Assembly (NCBI GenBank): GCA_003298465.1
Contig: QNGA01000002.1
Location: 62,001 to 126,000, forward strand
DNA length: 64,000 bases
Direction of reading: 5' to 3'
DNA from: a halophilic archaeon
Lineage (GTDB): Archaea; Halobacteriota; Halobacteria; Halobacteriales; Haladaptataceae
Position 1 is the stretch's first letter. Every line of letters begins with the position of its first letter. Under the pieces are notes generated by a model, which had not been told where the DNA came from, searched no databases, and saw only the letters and a program-made list of their open reading frames with translations. This document shows, piece after piece, positions 16,447 to 25,178 of this stretch. Position numbers and translations under genes: made by a program.

Positions 16447-17832
16447 TCAGATGCCGGTTACCTCCATCCCTTCGGCGTCCCGGAACGCGCCCTGGACGAC
16501 CTCCGAGAGGGCCGGATGGACGTGAATCGTCTCGGCGATGCGCTCTGCGTCGGCGCCGGCCGCCACGGCGGTGCTCACCTCGTGGACGAGCGTGGAGGCG
16601 TTCGGCCCGACGACGTGACAGCCGAGCACGTCGCCGTCGGGGGCGACGAGGACCTTCACCAGGCCGACGTCCGACCGGAGCGCCGACCCGAGGACGGTGT
16701 CGTCGTACTCGCAGCGGCCGACCTCGTACTCGCCGTCGAGTTCCGACTCGGTCTTCCCGAGGCTGGCGACCTGCGGCGACCCGAACACGGCGTGGGCCAT
16801 CCCGGGGTACTCGACCTCGCGGTGGTTCCCCCTGACGGCGTTCTCGATGGCGAACTCGGCCTCCTTGTCGCCGGAGTGCTTGAACATGTAGTTGCCCGCG
16901 ATGTCGCCGATGGCCCAGACGCCGTCGGCGGAGGTCCGGAGGTACTCGTCCGTCTCGACGAACCCCTTCCCGTCGGTCTCGATGCCGGCCGCCGCGACGT
17001 TCCAGCTATCGGAGTTGGGCCGGCGGCCGGTCGCCAGCAGTAGTTCGTCGCCGCGAACCTCGACCTCGTCGCCGTCGTCCGTCTCGGCGGTGACGACCGT
17101 CTCGTCGCCGTCCCGGGCGAGCGCCGTCGCCGAGTGACCGAGGTAGAGTTCGTGGTCGTCGGCGTAGGCGTCGGTCAGGCGCTCGGCGATCTCGCGGTCT
17201 TCGCGCGAGAGGAGCACGTCGCTCCGGCCCACGATGGCTACTTCGGCCCCCATCTCGCGGAAGAAGTAGCCCATCTCGACCGCGATGTAGCCGCCGCCGA
17301 CGACGACCAGTCGGTCGGGGAGGTCCCGCAGGCGCATGGCCTCGGCGCTCGTGAGGAACTCGACGTCGTCGGTCCCGTCGATGGCGTCCGGAACCGTCGG
17401 TCGCGACCCGCCGGCGAGGACGACCCCGTCGGCGGTGACGCGCTCCTCGCCACCGTCGGCGTCGACCGCGACGGTTCGCTCGTCGACGAACCGGCCCTCC
17501 GCCCGGTAGAACGTGACGTTGTCGTCCTCGCGGGCGTCGGCGGCCTTCGACTCGGCCTGTTCGGTGACGCCCCCGATGACGTCGTCGACGATGTCGGCGA
17601 AGCGGACGCCGTCGAGCGAGGCGTCGACCCCGAACGCCGACGCCTCCCGGACGGTCCGGACGACGTCGGCCCGGTGGATTAACTGTTTCGACGGGTTACA
17701 CCCGCGGTTGAGACACGTACCGCCGAGACCGTCCGCCTCGACGATGGCGACGTCGAGTCCCTCCCCGGCCGCCGCCGAGGCCACGACGTTTCCCGTTCCG
17801 CCGCCGAGGACGAGCAGGTCGAACTCTGGCAT
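16447..17832 (-). CDS. FAD-dependent pyridine nucleotide-disulfide oxidoreductase
   Basis: 461 residues. The FAD dinucleotide motif GGGTGNVVAS starts at residue 10, the redox Cys pair is Cys40/Cys45 in GGTCLNRGCNPSK, the NAD(P) motif VVGGGYIAVEMG is mid-protein, and the catalytic HxHPALSEVV His-Glu motif is near the C-terminus. This is the dihydrolipoamide dehydrogenase/mercuric reductase/glutathione reductase class. No lipoyl E1/E2 genes lie nearby. In Halobacterium a member of this class reduces bis-gamma-glutamylcystine, the haloarchaeal low-molecular-weight disulfide, so that is a reasonable alternative. The ATG at 17832 places the FAD motif at the normal distance. Confidence 0.88.
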   Translation of the reverse strand: MPEFDLLVLGGGTGNVVASAAAGEGLDVAIVEADGLGGTCLNRGCNPSKQLIHRADVVRTVREASAFGVDASLDGVRFADIVDDVIGGVTEQAESKAADAREDDNVTFYRAEGRFVDERTVAVDADGGEERVTADGVVLAGGSRPTVPDAIDGTDDVEFLTSAEAMRLRDLPDRLVVVGGGYIAVEMGYFFREMGAEVAIVGRSDVLLSREDREIAERLTDAYADDHELYLGHSATALARDGDETVVTAETDDGDEVEVRGDELLLATGRRPNSDSWNVAAAGIETDGKGFVETDEYLRTSADGVWAIGDIAGNYMFKHSGDKEAEFAIENAVRGNHREVEYPGMAHAVFGSPQVASLGKTESELDGEYEVGRCEYDDTVLGSALRSDVGLVKVLVAPDGDVLGCHVVGPNASTLVHEVSTAVAAGADAERIAETIHVHPALSEVVQGAFRDAEGMEVTGI

Positions 17833-18082
17833 CGCTGAGAGTACGTCCGGGGAAGGCAAGAAGTTCCTCGCCGACTCCGCACTCGCCGCGCGGACGCGAG
17901 TCGCTCCCGCTCGGCGTCCTCCCCGTCCTCCGGGCCGACGCCCGACCGCTACGGGGAGACGGGCGGACGGTCGGGACGATTCCGCTGGAGCGCCGACCGC
18001 TCCGCGACCGAACGAAAGCGACGAAGCGGTCCGGAACCGGCGTCACGGTCGCCCGTTTCACTTCCGCTCCGGTCTGGTGACC

Positions 18083-18088
18083 TATATA
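18083..18088 (+). promoter_or_regulatory. TATA box of the 48-residue zinc ribbon gene
   Basis: tatata centred 27-28 bases before the ATG at 18113 predicts a leaderless transcript and supports this short gene as real. Confidence 0.6.
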
Positions 18089-18112
18089 CTCCTGACTTCC
18101 GAACCGGCGACC

Positions 18113-18259
18113 ATGGGACTGATGAGTCGACTCGGCGTCGGGGCTTCCGACGACGCCCCGCCGTACGAGTGCCAGGGATGTGGCAGTAACTTCGACGTGC
18201 AGTACCAGGTGTGCCCCGAATGCGGAAGCTACGCCGTCGAGCGCGTCGACTGGGACTGA
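18113..18259 (+). CDS. Small zinc-ribbon protein
   Basis: 48 residues. Two CxxC knuckles (YECQGCGSNF and YQVCPECGSY) form a complete zinc ribbon, with a short N-terminal tail beginning MGLMSRLGVGASDD. Such stand-alone ribbons are common in haloarchaea and are suspected nucleic-acid- or protein-binding factors. A longer upstream frame exists but TATA spacing selects this ATG. The 3' end overlaps the convergent DUF192 gene by 31 bases. Confidence 0.8.
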   Translation: MGLMSRLGVGASDDAPPYECQGCGSNFDVQYQVCPECGSYAVERVDWD

Positions 18260-18663
18260 ACGACCACCTCGTCGCCGACTTCGACCGCTTCTGCCGCCCC
18301 GCCCGGTAGTTCGACCACCACCTCGCCCGCTCCCCGCGCGGCGTCTCGCCACGCGTCGAGGCTGGCGACCCGCGTCACCCGCCCGTCGACGGTCCAGACG
18401 ACGTCGAGCGCGAACGGCGTGCCGACGGTCGTCGCGCGCCGGTCGGCCGCGGCCTCGAACGCGAACGCCAGTCCGTGGTCGTCCCGAAGGTAGAGTCGCG
18501 CCAGCGCCCCCGCCCGGTCGCGGAGGGTCGCCGGGTCGCCGGCGCGCCGGACGTACTCGGCGCTCCCGGCCAGCGTCCGGTCGGCGTCGGTCCCGGCACG
18601 CGCGCCGCTCGCCGTCGGTCGGTGGACGACGCACCACTCGCCGTCCCCGCTCCGTTCGTCCAT
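18229..18663 (-). CDS. DUF192 family protein
   Basis: 144 residues. LARLYLRDDHGLAFAFEAAADRR, TPFALDVVWTVDGRVTRVASLDAW and GEVVVELPGGAAEAVEVGDEVVV are the strand order of DUF192, a small beta fold of unknown biochemical role often exported or membrane-linked elsewhere; here no signal is visible. The ATG at 18663 is chosen because the upstream extension is basic and unlike the family. It is convergent with the zinc ribbon. Confidence 0.8.
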   Translation of the reverse strand: MDERSGDGEWCVVHRPTASGARAGTDADRTLAGSAEYVRRAGDPATLRDRAGALARLYLRDDHGLAFAFEAAADRRATTVGTPFALDVVWTVDGRVTRVASLDAWRDAARGAGEVVVELPGGAAEAVEVGDEVVVQSQSTRSTA

Positions 18664-18768
18664 GCCGTCGCGTCGTCGGCCGGCGACTCCACTGTTACGG
18701 AATCTCGGTTGCACGGGAAGAAACATCGAGGGGGAGACCATTGTAAAGTAGAGTACCTGTTCGTAAAG

Positions 18769-18775
18769 ATTTATG
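18769..18775 (+). promoter_or_regulatory. TATA box of the large exported hydrolase
   Basis: atttatg lies about 27-30 bases before the GTG/ATG pair at 18800/18803, predicting a leaderless transcript. Confidence 0.55.
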
Positions 18776-18802
18776 CCGTAAGTATCGAATAATTAATCTG
18801 TG

Positions 18803-21736
18803 ATGGACGATACCAACCAGCACGTCGTAGAGTCGGAACTGACCCGCCGCGCGTTCGCGCAGTCGATGGCGGGCGCGGCGGCGGTGGCGGCGGTCGGGCC
18901 CGCGGCGGCCGACGAGGACGGGACGACGAGCGCCGGGACGGCGGACGTGACCCCCGTCGACGCCGCGTTCACGCCGTCCGAGTGGGACGTCGTGGGACCG
19001 TTCCAGTACCAGCGACGAGGGGTCGAGACCGGGTGGCTGTTCCCCGAGGGCGGCGAGTCGGCGTACGCGACGGGCGAGCGGACGCCCGGTGACGACCAGC
19101 GGTTCCAGTCGGCGTTCGCGGGCGGGGCGACCGTCACCTGGAAGCGCGCCTCGCTGGGCAGCGGCGAGTCGTCCGTCCCGCTCGACTTCTCGGAGCGCAT
19201 CGACCCGACGGGCGGCGAACTGACGCCGCTGACGGGCGCGTCCGGACTGTTCGACGACTTCCAGGACTGGTTCGGCGTGGGCGGCGTCCTCTACGGCAAG
19301 GGGTACGCCGTCGCCGCGTTCGAGATGTCGGAGCGGCGGCGCGCGGTAATCGAAACTGACGCCTCCGTCGCGTGGCTCAACGGTCGGCGCTACGAGGAAC
19401 CGCCGGCGGGCGTCGTTCTGGAGGAGGGGACGAACTACCTCCTGCTGAAGAACACCGTCGTCTTCGGCAGCGGTTCGGTCTCGGTCTCGTTCCGCCCGCC
19501 GCGCGCCCCGGTCGAGGTGAACGAACTCGCCTCGTTCCGCGGCACGCCCCAGAACGTCATCGTGCCGGACCTGCGCGTCGGCGAGACGACCGACCGTCCC
19601 GCCTCCGTCCGGGTGACGAACACGACGGGCGAGGAACGCTCGCCGACGCTGACGTTCGCGCCCGACAGCGACCTCGTCGAGGAGCGGACCGTCGCGGTCG
19701 ACCCCCCGCTGGCGCCGTTCGAGACGCGACGCGTCAACACCCGCCTCGTGACGACGAAACCGGTGCCGAACCGGGGGGCGAGCGCTGCGGACGCCGAACG
19801 GTCGGAGTCGGTTCCCGGCCTGGCGATGACCAGCACGGCGACCGCCGAGGCGGGTCGGAACGAGGCGGTCGCGAAAGCTGTCGAACGGTCCGGCGGTGGG
19901 TCGTTCGCCGTCCAGGCCGCGAGCGCGGGGGTACGAGCGGTGGTCGCGGCGGGCGGCGCGACCGACGAGCGCGCCGTGCCTCTCCGCGTCCGGACGCCCG
20001 AGGAGACGCGCTGGCAGACGACGTTCGTCTCCCGACACGACGGGAGCGTCCAGGAGTTCTCGATTCGGGAACCGAGCGGGTCGTCGGGGCCGTACGACCT
20101 GATCGTCTCGCTGCACGGCGCGAACGTCCCCTCCATCAACATGGCGGGCGCGAACGTCCAGCGCGAGGACGCCTACGTCGTCGCGCCCGGCGCGCGCGGC
20201 CCGGTCAACTACGACCACGAGGACCTCGGCCGACTCGACGACCTCGAAGCCATCCGGGAGATGAAAGAGCGCTTCGACGTCGACGAGGACGGCGTCTACC
20301 TGACGGGTCACTCGATGGGCGGCCACGGCACCTGGCACGTCGGCCTGACGAACCCCGACCGGTTCGCCGGTCTCGCGCCCTCTGCGGGGTGGACCGACCA
20401 CGAGACGTACATCACCACCACGTACAACCGGGACGAACTCCACACGTTCCCGCGGCTGAAGGCGGTCAAGGAGACGGCGCTCCAGAAGAACCTCGCGCTC
20501 CCGAAGACCCGGAACGCCGCCGACGGAACCCTCCCCGTCTTCGCGCTCCACGGCGGCCAGGACACCGCCGTCCCGACGATGCATCCCCGGACCTACCTGC
20601 GAGCGCTGGCGAACCGCGGCCTCTCGGTGCGAGGCGAGGTCGGGGAACGCTACTCGACGCCCGACCCCGACGCCGTGGACGTCGCGTTCCTCGAAGTCCC
20701 CGGCAAGTCGCACTGGTGGGACGCCGGCATCGGCGAGGGAACCGACTGCGTTAACCATCCCGACCTCCGGACCTTCCTGCGTTCGACGAGCCGCGACCCC
20801 TACCCCGAACACGTCCACTTCTTCACGACGAACCTGCGCGTCGAACACCGGAAGTACTGGGTCGCGGTCCACGACCAGGAGACGGTCCACGCGCCGACGA
20901 AAGTGGACGCCCGGGTGACGGGCGACGGCCTCGAAATCCGGGCGGAGAACGTCGCCGTCCTCTCGGTCGACCCCCGCGTCTTCCGGGAAGCCGGCGTGCG
21001 CGTCCGCGGTCGGCCGACCGCGACCGTGAACGGCGACCGAGTCCGGTTGCCGGGCAAGGGCGGCCGCAAGCGCGTCTACCTCGACCTCCGGGACGAACCG
21101 TCGGCGTCCCGGACCGAACCGGACTGGCCGGCGATGCGCAAGTCGCCCGACCGGTACGGTCCGCTGACGGAGGTCCACCACGACCCCTACTACCTGGTCT
21201 ACGGCACGCAGGGCGACGACGGCGAGACGGCCACGAATCGGAACCTCGCCAACGTTCGTTCCCAGCGCCTCGTCCAGCGCGCCCGGGCGCAGGCGACCGT
21301 CGTTCCGGACACCACCGTGGACGACGCGCTGATGGCCGAGCACAATCTCGTGCTGTTCGGCCGGCCGTCCTCGAACGCGGTGTACCGGCGCCTCGCGGAC
21401 GGCTTCCCGGTCGAGGTGAGCGACGGTCGGGCCGCGGTCGGCGACCGCGAGTACTCGGGCGACCTCGGCGTCGAGTTCGTCTATCCGAACCCCGAACACC
21501 CGGACAACCTCGTGCAGGTCGACACCGGCACGTCGCTTGCCGGCGTGCGGTTGACCCGCGTCCGTAACTGGATTCCGACCCAGCGGGCGACGGCGGACTA
21601 CGCCATCTACGACGACTCCATCCGGTACCAGCGCTGGAACGCCTGCCGCGCCGCAGGCTTCTTCGACGGCGAGTGGACCGTCGACCCGGAACTGGGGTAC
21701 CTCCGGCCGAACGCGGTCGCCGCCGGCGACGACTGA
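18803..21736 (+). CDS. Large Tat-exported alpha/beta hydrolase (prolyl-oligopeptidase/esterase type)
   Basis: 977 residues. A Tat motif (TRRAFAQSM) and an Ala-rich helix direct export. Residues about 30-420 are beta-rich accessory domains, including an NTTGEERSPTLTF immunoglobulin-like strand set. The hydrolase core carries GHSMGGHGTW (nucleophile Ser near 504), HGGQDTAVPT (acid near 590) and a GKSHWWD His near 637. The C-terminus (LRVEHRKYWVAV, then YYLVYGTQG and LVLFGRPSSNAVYRRL) matches large prolyl-oligopeptidase-like secreted proteins known in Planctomycetes and other bacteria. It probably cleaves an extracellular ester or peptide. A GTG one codon earlier is an alternative start. Confidence 0.85.
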   Translation: MDDTNQHVVESELTRRAFAQSMAGAAAVAAVGPAAADEDGTTSAGTADVTPVDAAFTPSEWDVVGPFQYQRRGVETGWLFPEGGESAYATGERTPGDDQRFQSAFAGGATVTWKRASLGSGESSVPLDFSERIDPTGGELTPLTGASGLFDDFQDWFGVGGVLYGKGYAVAAFEMSERRRAVIETDASVAWLNGRRYEEPPAGVVLEEGTNYLLLKNTVVFGSGSVSVSFRPPRAPVEVNELASFRGTPQNVIVPDLRVGETTDRPASVRVTNTTGEERSPTLTFAPDSDLVEERTVAVDPPLAPFETRRVNTRLVTTKPVPNRGASAADAERSESVPGLAMTSTATAEAGRNEAVAKAVERSGGGSFAVQAASAGVRAVVAAGGATDERAVPLRVRTPEETRWQTTFVSRHDGSVQEFSIREPSGSSGPYDLIVSLHGANVPSINMAGANVQREDAYVVAPGARGPVNYDHEDLGRLDDLEAIREMKERFDVDEDGVYLTGHSMGGHGTWHVGLTNPDRFAGLAPSAGWTDHETYITTTYNRDELHTFPRLKAVKETALQKNLALPKTRNAADGTLPVFALHGGQDTAVPTMHPRTYLRALANRGLSVRGEVGERYSTPDPDAVDVAFLEVPGKSHWWDAGIGEGTDCVNHPDLRTFLRSTSRDPYPEHVHFFTTNLRVEHRKYWVAVHDQETVHAPTKVDARVTGDGLEIRAENVAVLSVDPRVFREAGVRVRGRPTATVNGDRVRLPGKGGRKRVYLDLRDEPSASRTEPDWPAMRKSPDRYGPLTEVHHDPYYLVYGTQGDDGETATNRNLANVRSQRLVQRARAQATVVPDTTVDDALMAEHNLVLFGRPSSNAVYRRLADGFPVEVSDGRAAVGDREYSGDLGVEFVYPNPEHPDNLVQVDTGTSLAGVRLTRVRNWIPTQRATADYAIYDDSIRYQRWNACRAAGFFDGEWTVDPELGYLRPNAVAAGDD

Positions 21737-21882
21737 ACGGCGGTCACACGCTCCGAGCGCGGAGAAATCTCGCGTCGCGGCGGACGGTCCCCGCCCGGGC
21801 GAGCGCGAGAACGCGAGACGGCGTGGCGTAAGACGTACCTCCGACCGCCGTTCCCACCCCGTCCCCCGTTTCGACGACGGTC

Positions 21883-21926
21883 TGTCTGACGGATACAGGT
21901 CTTGTGTCTGACAGGGATTTATAGAA
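21883..21926 (+). promoter_or_regulatory. Direct-repeat operator and TATA box of the HalOD1 gene
   Basis: The octamer TGTCTGAC occurs at 21883-21890 and again at 21905-21912, 22 bases apart (two helical turns), ending just before a TATA-like atttatagaa at 21917-21926. The coding start is at 21982, so a leader of about 35 bases is expected. The placement over the BRE region suggests a transcription-factor site. Confidence 0.45.
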
Positions 21927-21981
21927 TTTCAGGTGGTATCCAGTGTGTAGCAGACCCCCGTGTCGTACGGGACGATTCCCC

Positions 21982-22293
21982 ATGAGCAAGACAGACAAAA
22001 ACGCGTGGAGTGCGGGCCCCCGTTCGGGAACGTACCACACGCAACACGACTGGGACGAGAGCGAGCCGCTCAGTACGACGGTCATGACCGCAGTCGCCGA
22101 AGCGATGGACGAAGACCCCACCGAGATGGACCCGCTGTATGATCGGTTCGACCCCGACGCCCTCGACTGCCTGTTCCGCCCGATGGCGGACGGCGTTCCG
22201 CCGGCAGGCGGGCACGTCTCGTTCACGTTCAAGGGGTATCGCGTGTTCATCCAGAGCGACGGACACATCGCCATCCATCCGCCCGAGAACTGA
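21982..22293 (+). CDS. HalOD1 output-domain protein
   Basis: 103 residues. LSTTVMTAVAEAMDEDPTEMDPLYDRFDPDALDCLF and HVSFTFKGYRVFIQSDGHIAIH are the helix-then-strand halves of HalOD1, a haloarchaea-specific domain usually seen as an output or stand-alone module in signalling. The ATG at 21982 leaves a short charged N-terminus; the upstream extension is unlikely. A second HalOD1 gene is at the right end of the window. Confidence 0.88.
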   Translation: MSKTDKNAWSAGPRSGTYHTQHDWDESEPLSTTVMTAVAEAMDEDPTEMDPLYDRFDPDALDCLFRPMADGVPPAGGHVSFTFKGYRVFIQSDGHIAIHPPEN

Positions 22294-22514
22294 GTCGGTT
22301 CCGTCGTCCGACTCGTGGCCGGGTGGCCACCGCGCCGAACGCGAACGGTTCCCGCCGTTCGCGTCGCGCTCTCGTTCGGCGCTCCGGTACGGCGTCGGTC
22401 GGCGAATCGCCGTCCCGCGAGGAAGACCACGGTAGCAGGAGAGCGCGGAAGCGATTCGCGGCCTGCGGACGGCCGAGATGCTCGCGACTCGAAGACAGCG
22501 TGGTCGAGACCTGG

Positions 22515-22871
22515 TCAGTCCCGGTCGCGTCGGAGTCGCCGCTGTCGGCTCTCGAACTCCTCCTCGGAGATGTCGCCGCGCGCGTAGGCCATCCGGAGTT
22601 CCTCCAGGGCGGGGTCGGCGCGTCGCCCGCCGCTCTCCCCGCCCGCGAGCAGGCGGTAGACGGCGTATCCGACGGCCAGGAGGAGGAGCACGGCAACGAG
22701 CACCGTCACCCAGCCCCACAGCGGCGTCCGACCGCCGTATCCCGGACCCATCATCCACCCGCCCATCATCGGGAACGCGACGACCATCATCACCACCGGC
22801 AACAGGAGCAGGAGGGCGAACAGGACGAGCACGACCCGCAGCACGGAATCGGTCTGGTCTCTCGTGGCCAT
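22515..22871 (-). CDS. Two-helix membrane protein with C-terminal SHOCT domain
   Basis: 118 residues. Two membrane helices (about 11-35 and 47-70) are separated by a Met/Gly-rich loop MMGGWMMGPGYGG. The C-terminus LEELRMAYARGDISEEEFESRQRRL is a SHOCT domain, a short helical oligomerisation motif. The ATG at 22871 is used. Function unknown; SHOCT proteins are generally thought to mediate assembly. Confidence 0.85.
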   Translation of the reverse strand: MATRDQTDSVLRVVLVLFALLLLLPVVMMVVAFPMMGGWMMGPGYGGRTPLWGWVTVLVAVLLLLAVGYAVYRLLAGGESGGRRADPALEELRMAYARGDISEEEFESRQRRLRRDRD

Positions 22872-22986
22872 ATCCCGAACGACTACCTCCAGACGATTAG
22901 CCGTTGTGTCCCCTCTCCGGTTCTCCCGACGACGATATCGTCCGCCTCGTCCGTCGGTCCCGCCCGGAACGCTGAGCCGCAAAAAT

Positions 22987-23004
22987 CGGTTTACGTCTGA
23001 ACCG
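22987..23004 (+). promoter_or_regulatory. Inverted repeat upstream of the persulfide dioxygenase gene
   Basis: CGGTT and AACCG arms separated by eight bases lie about 30-45 bases before the ATG at 23031, close to where the promoter should be. It could be a regulator site; only five-base arms, so chance is possible. Confidence 0.25.
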
Positions 23005-23030
23005 CCAAACGGTATTGTAGGGACAATCCA

Positions 23031-24179
23031 ATGGTAGAGCAAATATCCGCGAACGAACTGGCGGACTGGATCGACGAGGAACGGGAGTTCACGCTCATCG
23101 ACACGCGTCCGGCGGACAGCTACGAGGCGTGGCACGTCCGCGGGGCCGAGAACGTTCCCTTCGACCCGCGCGAGGGGTTGAGCGAGGAGGACGCCGAGCG
23201 AGTGAAGGCGCTCGTCGACTCCGGCCCCGTCGTGACGATGTGCGGCAAGGGGCTGACGTCGACGCCGTTCGGGTTCGAACTCGACCAGCGCGGATACGAC
23301 GACGTGACGGTCGTCAAGGGCGGCATGGAGGACTGGAGCAAGGTGTACGAGGTCGTCCCGGTCGAGACCCGCGACGACGACCTGGTCGTCCTGCAGGTCC
23401 AGCGCCGCGCGAAGGGCTGTCTCGGCTACCTCGTCGGCTCGAAGAGCGCCGGCGAGGCGGCCGTCGTTGACGCGACGCGCCAGACCGACGTGTTCGAGGT
23501 CGCTGCCGCGGAACACGGCCTGACCATCACGCACGTCCTCGACACGCACGTCCACGCCGACCACATCTCGGGGAGTCCCGGACTCGCCGACGCGCTCTCC
23601 GTCCCCTACCACCTCGGCCGGCAGGCTGCCGAGCGCGGCGTCGAGTACGACTTCGAACCGCTGGCGGACGGCGACACCCTGGAACTCGGCGACGTGGCGG
23701 TCGAAGCGCTGCACGCACCCGGTCACACCTCCGAGATGATGAACTACGTCGTCGACGACGAGTTCGTCCTCACGGGCGACACCCTGTTCGTCGACTCCGT
23801 GGGCCGCACCGAACTCCAGTTCGGCGAGGCGGACGCCGCCCGCGGCGCGGAACTGCTGTACGAGACGCTCCACGATACGCTGGGCGACCTTCCGGACGAC
23901 GCGACGGTGCTCCCCGGCCACCTCACCGTCACCGCCGACGGACGCTACGAGAACGGCGAGCCCGGCGTGCCGGTGGCGGCGACGCTGGGCGACCTCTTCG
24001 ACAGTCTCGAACTGCTCCAGTTGGACGAGGCGGCGTTCGTCGACCGGCTGTCCAGCGACCCGCCCGAGAAGCCGTCGAACTACGAGACGGTCATCGACGT
24101 GAACCGCGGCGTCGAGCACGTCGACGGCGAGCGGGAGGCGACGGAACTGGAGATGGGTCCGAACAACTGCGCCGCCTGA
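23031..24179 (+). CDS. Rhodanese-metallo-beta-lactamase fusion, persulfide dioxygenase-like
   Basis: 382 residues. An N-terminal rhodanese domain (about 1-105) has the active-site loop MCGKGLTS. The C-terminal metallo-beta-lactamase domain has THVHADHISGS, HAPGHTSEM and LTGDTLFVDSVGRTEL, the iron-binding pattern of ETHE1-type persulfide dioxygenases, which oxidise glutathione-like persulfide to sulfite. Rhodanese first and dioxygenase second is the reverse of the better-known bacterial fusions. It ends EMGPNNCAA; the paralogue at 43249 ends similarly, so the terminal Cys may matter. Downstream lies a copper-storage-like gene on the opposite strand. Confidence 0.88.
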   Translation: MVEQISANELADWIDEEREFTLIDTRPADSYEAWHVRGAENVPFDPREGLSEEDAERVKALVDSGPVVTMCGKGLTSTPFGFELDQRGYDDVTVVKGGMEDWSKVYEVVPVETRDDDLVVLQVQRRAKGCLGYLVGSKSAGEAAVVDATRQTDVFEVAAAEHGLTITHVLDTHVHADHISGSPGLADALSVPYHLGRQAAERGVEYDFEPLADGDTLELGDVAVEALHAPGHTSEMMNYVVDDEFVLTGDTLFVDSVGRTELQFGEADAARGAELLYETLHDTLGDLPDDATVLPGHLTVTADGRYENGEPGVPVAATLGDLFDSLELLQLDEAAFVDRLSSDPPEKPSNYETVIDVNRGVEHVDGEREATELEMGPNNCAA

Positions 24180-24304
24180 CGGCGGCGCGCGGTGAGTCGC
24201 GCCGTCTACGGCTCGGCACTTCCGCGGCGACGCCGTCGCTCGTCCGAGTCTCGCATCGGCGAAGAAGGAGCGACCGAACCTGACTGCTGGAGAGTGCCAG
24301 CGCT

Positions 24305-24646
24305 CTACGCCATCATGTTCCGACAGGACTCGGCGCACTCCGAGAGGACGTCTGCACAGGTCTGGCAGTGGTCGGCGTCGTGGCGCGAACACTCCTCGGC
24401 GCACTCCTCACAGGCTCCGGCACAGACTTCCGCGAGTTCCTCGCTGTAGTTGGAGTTTCGCGCCATGAACCGGGCGTGCGTGCTGGCGATGTCGGCGACG
24501 TCCCGGCAGAGCCGGATGCACCTCGCCATCTCCTCGCCCTCGTCGGCGCACTGGTCGGCGCAGTACTCCGCGGCCTGCACGGCTTCGAAGCAGTTGTCGA
24601 TGCACTGGTCCGCCTCGTCTCCTAGGTCGAGTTCACTGAGTGCCAT
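24305..24646 (-). CDS. Cys-rich four-helix-bundle copper-storage-like protein (DUF326/Csp)
   Basis: 113 residues with 14 cysteines, nearly all in CxxxC or CxxC pairs along helices (Cys15/19, 28/32, 42/46, 74/78/81/85, 93/96, 103/107). This is the DUF326/Csp pattern in which the bundle interior binds many Cu(I) ions. There is no signal peptide, so it is probably cytosolic, like Csp3. It is convergent with the persulfide dioxygenase gene, 125 bases apart. Copper binding is family knowledge, not shown here. Confidence 0.88.
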   Translation of the reverse strand: MALSELDLGDEADQCIDNCFEAVQAAEYCADQCADEGEEMARCIRLCRDVADIASTHARFMARNSNYSEELAEVCAGACEECAEECSRHDADHCQTCADVLSECAESCRNMMA

Positions 24647-25178
24647 TGCGTTTCAACAGAGGGCGGTGACGCTTTTTTCCGTTCGGGCTAACGTTGTTCG
24701 ACCGCTCGACCTCGCTGGTCCCGTCTTCCCCGCCGCAGTCGGCGCTCACCCCGGACTGTAAAATCCCTGCTCGAAGACGCGGAGTCGAGCGACCCGCCGC
24801 CCGCTCGTCCGTCCCGAACTGTCGGCAATCCGAACTCCGTCGCCGCCTCGATTCGGGGGCGCATCGCGGTCGTTACCGCCTGTCTGACGACTGCCATCTT
24901 CGAGAACGCTCTCCTTGTAACGTCGCTCGCGCGGAGCGAAGTTGGCGGAGGGCCGCCGGTAACCGGTGGCGACGTTCGCGCGTTCCGGCATACGCCTCCC
25001 ACTCGTCCACCTGACAGGAACCGTTCGCCGCACCTCGGTCTCGTCGACGTCACTGATAACTTTCAAAATTCGTGCACTATGGCGTAAAGATGCTCTCCAC
25101 TGTTCACTTTATCAACCGAGGTCGGTCTACATATCAAGAATTAACTACATATGGCAAACGGTCGTGAATTCTGTTCGG
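24647..25178 (+). other. Intergenic region with the promoters of two divergent genes
   Basis: About 530 bases with no convincing gene; the frames present are Arg/Ser-rich. The left end carries the copper-storage gene's upstream region with a run of six T. The right 130 bases are AT-richer and include cactttatcaac (about 25105) and atcaagaattaact (about 25134), candidate promoters of the binding-protein gene. Confidence 0.4.

Noticed and set aside
18695..21499. A 934-codon minus-strand open frame
   Set aside because: Fully antisense to the exported hydrolase, which has Tat signal and catalytic motifs; composition is that of a shadow frame.
24694..25014. Arg-rich plus-strand frame between the copper-storage and binding-protein genes
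   Set aside because: No recognisable domain, contains promoter-like DNA and is unlike the acidic haloarchaeal proteome.
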